Of a stretch of DNA of 64,000 nt, positions 61,701-64,000 are shown piece after piece; position 1 is the stretch's first letter; the number at the start of each line of letters is the position of its first letter. The stretch is from Anarhynchus alexandrinus (taxonomy: Eukaryota > Chordata > Aves > Charadriiformes > Charadriidae): assembly GCA_008711295.1 (NCBI GenBank), contig VUYV01000156.1:658174-722173 (forward strand). The letters run 5' to 3'. The notes below the pieces were generated by a model. The model ran no database searches, had not been told where the DNA came from, and saw only the letters and a program-made list of their open reading frames with translations. The position numbers were made by a program, and so were the translations under genes.

Positions 61701-62647
61701 GCAGGCCAGAATATTTGTCTCCACAGATGACTGACTTATTGCTTCCAACTGGAACAGGTTCTTGTGGGAAGAAACCACCCAGCGTGTCTTCCCAGTGCTG
61801 CTGTGAAGTCTGTGAGTCAGGATGATTGCAAACGCGTGGCTGGTGTAGTAACTGCTGCGCTTCTTCCTCTCTTAACAGAGCTGGTGTATGATGACGTGTT
61901 CGCCGTCTGGGAGACCATCTGGGCAGCTGCACACGTTTCCTCTGCGCACTATGTGCTCTTCATAGCCCTGGCTTTGGTGGAAATGTACCGGGACATAATC
62001 TTGGAGAACAACATGGATTTTACAGACATCATCAAGTTTTTCAACGGTACGGTTTGTGTTCTGTTGGGCTGAATTTGCGGCAGCTGCTCGGATGTGGGCA
62101 GCACATGTCTGTCTGGCTACAGACAGTCGCCTCCGGGCTATACTGGTAAATGTTTAAAACAAACAGAGCAGTGTATGGTTGTGCCATGCTGATATTTGGA
62201 ACATGATGGTAACGAGACCCCTTGCCCCCAAACCGTCAGGCTCTGGGGGGGTCAGATGGTGCCTGGGGGAAGCCATCGTGCCATCCTTGGCACCAGCCCC
62301 CCTTGCCATGCTTGGAGGGAGCTGTGAGCGTAGGTTGTGCTTTCTGCTGGCTGTAATCACCCCGAGATGAGCCAGTTAAAGATGGCTCTTCAGCGTCAGG
62401 TGTCTCTGCAAGGGATGGTGCTTGGGAACTTGGGCAGGAATTCGCAGGTTGAGGTCCCGCCCGGCGCTCGGCTGGGAAGCAGAGAGCTGGGGGGCTCCTC
62501 GAGACGCCGGGCTCCGGGGGTCTAGCCTCTTTGGGGGTTCCTTCTGTCTGTGTTCCAGAAATGGCTGAGCGGCACAACACCAAGCAGATCCTGAAGCTGG
62601 CTCGGGACCTCGTCTATAAAGTCCAGACTCTGATCGAGAACAAATGA
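16757..62647 (+). CDS. SGSM1: Small G protein signaling modulator 1 (RUN and TBC Rab-GAP protein)
   Basis: SGSM1 is a cytosolic or vesicle-associated regulator that, in the known family, binds RAP/RAB GTPases and contains a TBC-type Rab GTPase-activating domain. Exons at 16891-62647 (listed separately, ignoring the duplicated trio) join in phase into about 1,086 codons. With the candidate start at 16757 the protein is about 1,089 residues, close to human SGSM1 isoforms of about 1,090-1,150. It matches human SGSM1 from memory almost throughout and is clearly SGSM1, not SGSM2 (for example [20 protein letters not shown]). The RUN domain covers roughly residues 20-200. The TBC domain begins near residue 545 ([18 protein letters not shown]), is interrupted by a large acidic/Ser-rich insert (about 605-865), and resumes with both catalytic fingers: IEKDVQR (IxxDxxR, arginine finger) and GYVQGM (YxQ, glutamine finger). 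No stop or frameshift interrupts the exons. It is transcribed divergently from the SERT-like gene. Confidence 0.95.
16817..16858 (+). repeat. Hexanucleotide tract (GGGACC)3(GGGGCC)3-4
   Basis: A short run of GGGACC then GGGGCC hexamers between the minisatellite and the SGSM1 exon acceptor at 16890. Confidence 0.9.
16891..16934 (+). CDS. SGSM1: SGSM1 exon 2
   Basis: CCACAG acceptor, GTGGGT donor. Encodes (E)[14 protein letters not shown], identical to the remembered human sequence. Confidence 0.92.
16935..24599 (+). other. SGSM1 intron 2, first part
   Basis: Begins in a CpG-rich flank, contains a poly-C run with an N at 17136, then becomes AT-richer from about 19000. No exon, RNA gene or CR1 copy is recognised. 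A small inverted repeat at 21982-22015 is noted in the findings. Confidence 0.6.
24600..25039 (+). mobile_element. CR1 LINE, 5'-truncated, 3' end
   Basis: Sense-oriented CR1 tail: GGCTGGAGCACCTCTCCTAT, GGAGAAGAGAAGGCTCCGGG, CTGGAGGTGTTCAAGGCCAG and a terminal ATTCTATGATTCTATG repeat. Truncated ahead of most of the reverse-transcriptase region, as is usual for CR1. Confidence 0.93.
25040..30853 (+). other. SGSM1 intron 2, second part
   Basis: Apart from the CR1 copy at 27270-27672 I recognise no exon, RNA gene or repeat family here. Short poly-T runs occur near 26200 and 26707. Confidence 0.55.
27270..27672 (+). mobile_element. CR1 LINE, 5'-truncated, 3' end
   Basis: Same family as the copy at 24600 (GAGAGAGTTGGGGGGGTTCA, CTGGAGGTGTTCAAGGCCAG) and ends ATTCTGTGATTCTATGAT. 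Diverged from the first copy by many substitutions, so an independent insertion. Confidence 0.93.
30854..30929 (+). CDS. SGSM1: SGSM1 exon 3: start of RUN domain
   Basis: Encodes [20 protein letters not shown] and IISFC, with CAACAG acceptor and GTGAGT donor, phase 1. Separated from exon 2 by a 13.9-kb intron. Confidence 0.95.
31924..31986 (+). repeat. Three tandem copies of a 20-bp unit
   Basis: CTGGAGAAGGTTTCTGGGGG repeated three times with no differences, followed by a partial GGCTGGA. Confidence 0.9.
34187..34503 (-). mobile_element. CR1 LINE fragment (minus strand)
   Basis: Begins with the reverse complement of the CR1 3' end (GGAATCACGGAATC), followed by GAGTTGGAAGGGACCTCTAG and CCTCCAGAGAAGGGGACTCC. 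Closely related to the copies at 58291 and 60417. Confidence 0.92.
39890..40052 (+). CDS. SGSM1: SGSM1 exon 4: RUN domain
   Basis: Encodes [40 protein letters not shown] and [18 protein letters not shown] acceptor, GTAAGG donor. Confidence 0.95.
40860..41012 (+). CDS. SGSM1: SGSM1 exon 5: RUN domain
   Basis: Encodes [40 protein letters not shown] and [10 protein letters not shown]. Acceptor CTAAAG is purine-heavy but the frame joins exactly; donor GTGAGT. Confidence 0.95.
41576..41643 (+). CDS. SGSM1: SGSM1 exon 6: RUN domain
   Basis: 68 bp encoding [20 protein letters not shown] and LL. TTCTAG acceptor, GTAACA donor. Confidence 0.94.
42198..42343 (+). CDS. SGSM1: SGSM1 exon 7: end of RUN domain
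   Basis: Encodes [40 protein letters not shown] and [14 protein letters not shown] acceptor, GTGAGT donor. Confidence 0.95.
42825..42956 (+). CDS. SGSM1: SGSM1 exon 8
   Basis: 132 bp, phase 0 at both ends. Encodes [40 protein letters not shown] and LVQP. Confidence 0.95.
43530..43654 (+). CDS. SGSM1: SGSM1 exon 9
   Basis: Encodes [40 protein letters not shown] and K. CTCCAG acceptor, GTGACT donor. Confidence 0.94.
43655..45658 (+). other. SGSM1 intron 9
   Basis: 2.0 kb with no recognised repeat or exon. Confidence 0.6.
45659..45726 (+). CDS. SGSM1: SGSM1 exon 10
   Basis: 68 bp encoding [20 protein letters not shown] and HQQ. TTCCAG acceptor, GTAAGG donor. Confidence 0.94.
46158..46321 (+). 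CDS. SGSM1: SGSM1 exon 11
   Basis: Encodes [40 protein letters not shown] and [20 protein letters not shown] acceptor, GTAGGC donor. Belongs to the PH-like middle region of the family. Confidence 0.95.
46815..46944 (+). CDS. SGSM1: SGSM1 exon 12
   Basis: Encodes [20 protein letters not shown], an acidic [10 protein letters not shown] stretch and [17 protein letters not shown] acceptor, GTGAGT donor. Confidence 0.94.
46945..49311 (+). other. SGSM1 intron 12
   Basis: 2.37 kb. This is where the extra exon of the long human isoform would lie; I do not see it. No repeat family is recognised. Confidence 0.55.
49312..49450 (+). CDS. SGSM1: SGSM1 exon 13
   Basis: Encodes [40 protein letters not shown] and NGCSHE. 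The extra exon found before this one in the longest human isoform is not recognised in the preceding intron. Confidence 0.93.
49836..49900 (+). CDS. SGSM1: SGSM1 exon 14
   Basis: 65 bp encoding (R)[19 protein letters not shown] and YG. GCCAG acceptor, GTGAGT donor. Confidence 0.95.
50297..50442 (+). CDS. SGSM1: SGSM1 exon 15
   Basis: Encodes [40 protein letters not shown] and [15 protein letters not shown] acceptor, GTAGGG donor, phase 0 exit. Confidence 0.95.
50550..50741 (-). mobile_element. CR1 LINE fragment (minus strand)
   Basis: Reverse complement of a CR1 3' end: CATAGAATCACAGAATGGTT, then GGAAGGGACCTTGAAGATCA and CTTGAACACCTCCAGGGATG. About 190 bp, in SGSM1 intron 15. Confidence 0.93.
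51267..51395 (+). CDS. SGSM1: SGSM1 exon 16: start of TBC domain
   Basis: Encodes [40 protein letters not shown] and RKE, the conserved TBC entry motif (R-x-x-V/A-W-P-F-L-L). Donor GTTGGT is unusual but the frame joins exactly. Confidence 0.95.
51873..52055 (+). CDS. SGSM1: SGSM1 exon 17
   Basis: Encodes [40 protein letters not shown] and [21 protein letters not shown]. Phase 0 at both ends. Confidence 0.95.
54416..54487 (+). CDS. SGSM1: SGSM1 exon 18
   Basis: 72 bp, phase 0 at both ends, encoding [24 protein letters not shown]. Removing it would keep the frame, so it could be a cassette exon. Confidence 0.93.
55165..55248. repeat. 34-bp near-perfect inverted repeat (hairpin)
   Basis: Left arm 55165-55198 and right arm 55215-55248 are reverse complements with one mismatch (arms begin TTGGGAACGTGGGCATTATG), with a 16-nt loop at 55199-55214. 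Part of the loop (GCATTCAGCA, 55198-55207) is also the reverse complement of sequence just past the right arm (55254-55263). Confidence 0.95.
55310..55894 (+). CDS. SGSM1: SGSM1 exon 19: large acidic insert
   Basis: 585 bp, phase 0 at both ends, starting [20 protein letters not shown] and ending [15 protein letters not shown]. Ser/Glu/Asp-rich and low in conservation compared with other exons, except the ends and [15 protein letters not shown]. It sits inside the TBC domain as a loop-like insert. Confidence 0.93.
56088..56212 (+). CDS. SGSM1: SGSM1 exon 20: TBC arginine finger
   Basis: Encodes [40 protein letters not shown] and C. IEKDVQR fits the TBC IxxDxxR motif whose Arg is catalytic. 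Confidence 0.95.
56213..57573 (+). other. SGSM1 intron 20
   Basis: 1.36 kb without a recognised mobile element; contains the hairpin at 57244-57319. Confidence 0.6.
57244..57319. repeat. 26-bp inverted repeat (hairpin)
   Basis: Left arm 57244-57269 (TGGCACAGCCCTG, one base, ATCAACACCCTG) and right arm 57294-57319 are reverse complements except for one position. The 24-nt loop contains the palindrome GGCCGCGGCC. Confidence 0.95.
57574..57656 (+). CDS. SGSM1: SGSM1 exon 21: TBC glutamine finger
   Basis: Encodes (S)[19 protein letters not shown] and [14 protein letters not shown] contains the YxQ motif of the second catalytic finger. Confidence 0.95.
58006..58115 (+). CDS. SGSM1: SGSM1 exon 22 (copy 1)
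   Basis: Encodes (E)[36 protein letters not shown]. Entry phase 1, exit phase 0. An identical copy is at 60132-60241. Confidence 0.93.
58291..59120 (-). mobile_element. CR1 LINE fragment with pol C-terminal remains (copy 1)
   Basis: About 830 bp on the minus strand. Its 3' end is the reverse complement of GGAATCATGGAATCACAG. A minus-strand frame (58929-58390) encodes the end of the CR1 reverse-transcriptase protein, recognisable by [20 protein letters not shown] and [20 protein letters not shown]. Truncated and non-functional. In SGSM1 intron 22. Confidence 0.95.
59230..59326 (+). CDS. SGSM1: SGSM1 exon 23 (copy 1)
   Basis: Encodes [20 protein letters not shown] and [17 protein letters not shown] acceptor, GTGTGT donor. 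Identical copy at 61356-61452. Confidence 0.93.
59753..59920 (+). CDS. SGSM1: SGSM1 exon 24 (copy 1)
   Basis: Encodes (E)[39 protein letters not shown] and [15 protein letters not shown]. Differs from the second copy by Arg (CGC, 59806-59808) in place of His. The remembered human protein has His, so this is the derived allele. Confidence 0.92.
60132..60241 (+). CDS. SGSM1: SGSM1 exon 22 (copy 2)
   Basis: Second copy of exon 22 within the 2,125-bp tandem duplication; splice sites intact and coding sequence identical to copy 1. Confidence 0.7.
60417..61246 (-). mobile_element. CR1 LINE fragment (copy 2, within duplication)
   Basis: The same CR1 insertion as at 58291-59120, duplicated with the surrounding exons. 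Identical except for the few substitutions that separate the two copies, so one insertion event, not two. Confidence 0.95.
61356..61452 (+). CDS. SGSM1: SGSM1 exon 23 (copy 2)
   Basis: Second copy of exon 23, identical in sequence, splice sites intact. Confidence 0.7.
61879..62046 (+). CDS. SGSM1: SGSM1 exon 24 (copy 2)
   Basis: Second copy of exon 24; one coding change (61933 A where copy 1 at 59807 has G), restoring the family His. It is followed by the unique sequence leading to the last exon, so if one copy is artefactual this is the one physically joined to exon 25. Confidence 0.8.
62559..62647 (+). CDS. SGSM1: SGSM1 last coding exon and stop
   Basis: Encodes (E)[19 protein letters not shown] and KVQTLIENK, ending in TGA at 62645-62647. 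TTCCAG acceptor. Matches the human C-terminus. Confidence 0.96.
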
Positions 62648-64000
62648 AGGCCACGGGGAAGACGAGGCATCCAGACAAAGAGCCGGGACTCCCCTTCAAT
62701 GCTTCCTCCCCTTCTCCTTTTTCTTGAAGTGCCACACCTGTGGAAATAAGGTAGTTGGACACGTGCTGCTGTCTAAACTGGAAATACCCTGAGCTCTCCG
62801 AGTGCTGTGTTCAGTGTTAGGTCCGGGGGCCCCGGCTCAGATCTTCGCGGCCTTCTTCCGTGACTTAGCCAAAGATCCGTACGATTGCATTTTATTGCTA
62901 AGGACTTGCTTTGGAAGCAGAACGCAGGCAGTTGCTTCCTTGCCTCGCCGCGGCAGAAGGGCAGCAAGTGTGGTTACCGCCACAACTGCCGAGGCCGTTG
63001 CCGGCATGCCGGGGCAGGGCGCGGGTCTGGGAGGGCAGCGCTGCCAGCGCTCCCCGGGGCCGACCGGGGCTCGGCAGCCTTTATTGCGAGGAAATAAAGC
63101 TGCTTCCTCGGAGGGCCGCGACCCCGTGGCACGGGGAGGCTGGCCAGCCCTGCAAGCCCGGACAGGAGGGCGATGCTGCCAGTACTCAGTTTCTTACTAC
63201 CATTATGAGGTTCTGCCAGTAACAGAGAGGGACTTTGATCACAGAAATTCCTCTTCTTTTGATCTTGTCCCTTGATGCATAGCATCCCCTTTAGTATTTT
63301 TTTAGGGCTCTGTTCTCTCCCTGGGATTTTTATGTTGTTTGTTACTACGATATCTGAGCACACATCTCTGGATGGATTTTCAGAAGAGCTCCAAATTCAG
63401 CATTGGGTTTTTCTTTCAAAATCCAGCCTCTGTAATGCTCTCTGAACGCTGGAAAAATCTGGTCCAAACCTCCTCTGGGAACTCCAGACTTGAGGTTTTC
63501 TTACCTGCCTTACTCTAGCTGCTTGCGTTAGGAGTCTGGTCTCCCTGCTGTTCCTCTGCAAGCCCTCTTAGGGGGAGAGCTCCTTGGAAGGCAAGTCAGA
63601 GCTCCGGACGTCAGTGACTGTCCTGACTTTCCCTCTGAAGGTGCCCATCTCTTCCTCTGGTGATGAAAAGACCAGCTGCTCAAAGCTGGACAGTGCAGAC
63701 AATCCCCTCGGTGCCTGCAGGTTTTCTGTGTGCTTCTGGGGCTGCAGAGCCCCCTAAGTCCACTGAAAGCCTCCAGTTAGGTCTCGGTGGGCTTCTTTCA
63801 CATGCCCATAAAAAGGAAAATAGCCCAAGGTCCCCGAGTGGTCTTTGCTTTTGGAAGATGCACTTCTGTGGCCGCTTTAACCGCAGTGGCTCTCCAGCGT
63901 TGCAGCCCCTGGAGCGCACTGCACGAAGTGCCTCTCCAGCACTACCAGCGCGAGAGCTGAGCTGCTGCGTCACGCTGAGGCTGCACTACGGAGGGTTTGG
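62648..64000 (+). other. SGSM1: SGSM1 3' UTR and downstream sequence
   Basis: No coding exon is recognised. The 3' UTR begins after the TGA. Its end is not certain: the AATAAA at 63093 is one candidate, and the moderately GC-balanced sequence to the window end could be further UTR or intergenic. Confidence 0.6.
63093..63098 (+). promoter_or_regulatory. SGSM1: Candidate polyadenylation signal AATAAA
   Basis: Canonical hexamer 446 bases after the stop codon. It is the only AATAAA I see downstream of the stop in this window. Confidence 0.5.

Larger units (their letters stand above)
59941..62065 (+). repeat. Tandem duplication, copy 2 (2,125 bp)
   Basis: Second copy, starting immediately after the N at 59940 and running into unique sequence leading to SGSM1 exon 25. 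Probably an assembly artefact (see findings). Confidence 0.97.

Noticed and set aside
1..64000. CRISPR arrays, operons, tRNA or rRNA genes
   Set aside because: None seen; the repeats present are CR1 elements, a minisatellite and the tandem block, and no cloverleaf-type sequence was recognised.

Overview
The window looks like part of a bird genome, probably a GC-rich microchromosome. CR1 retrotransposon copies ending in the ATTCTATG-type 3' repeat are scattered through it. Genes are split into short exons by GT-AG introns, and GC-rich promoter-like stretches contain single-N assembly joins. Nothing is bacterial: there are no operons, CRISPR arrays or ribosome binding sites, and most open frames are chance frames in GC-rich intron.

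Left part (1-8212, minus strand): a neurotransmitter:sodium symporter of the SLC6 family, closest to the serotonin transporter SLC6A4. Twelve coding exons (8212 down to 1247) join in phase into 565 codons covering the N-terminus through TM12. The last exon, which should encode about 24 C-terminal residues, was not found. Sodium, chloride and substrate-site residues are nearly all kept, but the position of human SERT Tyr95 is Phe.

Middle (8213-16756): no convincing gene. It is the divergent spacer between the two 5' ends, with a possible old LTR-like remnant near 12.2 kb. It ends in a G/C-skewed minisatellite of about 30-33 bp units (about 15925-16790) abutting the start of the right-hand gene.

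Right part (16757-62647, plus strand): SGSM1, a small G-protein signalling modulator with an N-terminal RUN domain and a C-terminal TBC Rab-GAP domain. Twenty-four exons are placed (16891-62647) and join in phase to a TGA stop. A very small first exon ending at 16766 is only a candidate. Both TBC catalytic fingers are present.

Oddities: a 2,125-bp segment carrying three SGSM1 TBC exons occurs twice in tandem (57815-59939 and 59941-62065) with one N exactly at the join and about 0.5% divergence, most likely two haplotypes placed in series. Two strong hairpins (55165-55248 and 57244-57319) lie in SGSM1 introns only 2 kb apart. Finding a SERT-type gene beside SGSM1 suggests a second avian serotonin-transporter-like gene, possibly the ohnolog of SLC6A4, since SGSM2 and SLC6A4 share a chromosome. 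That last step rests on remembered gene maps and needs checking.
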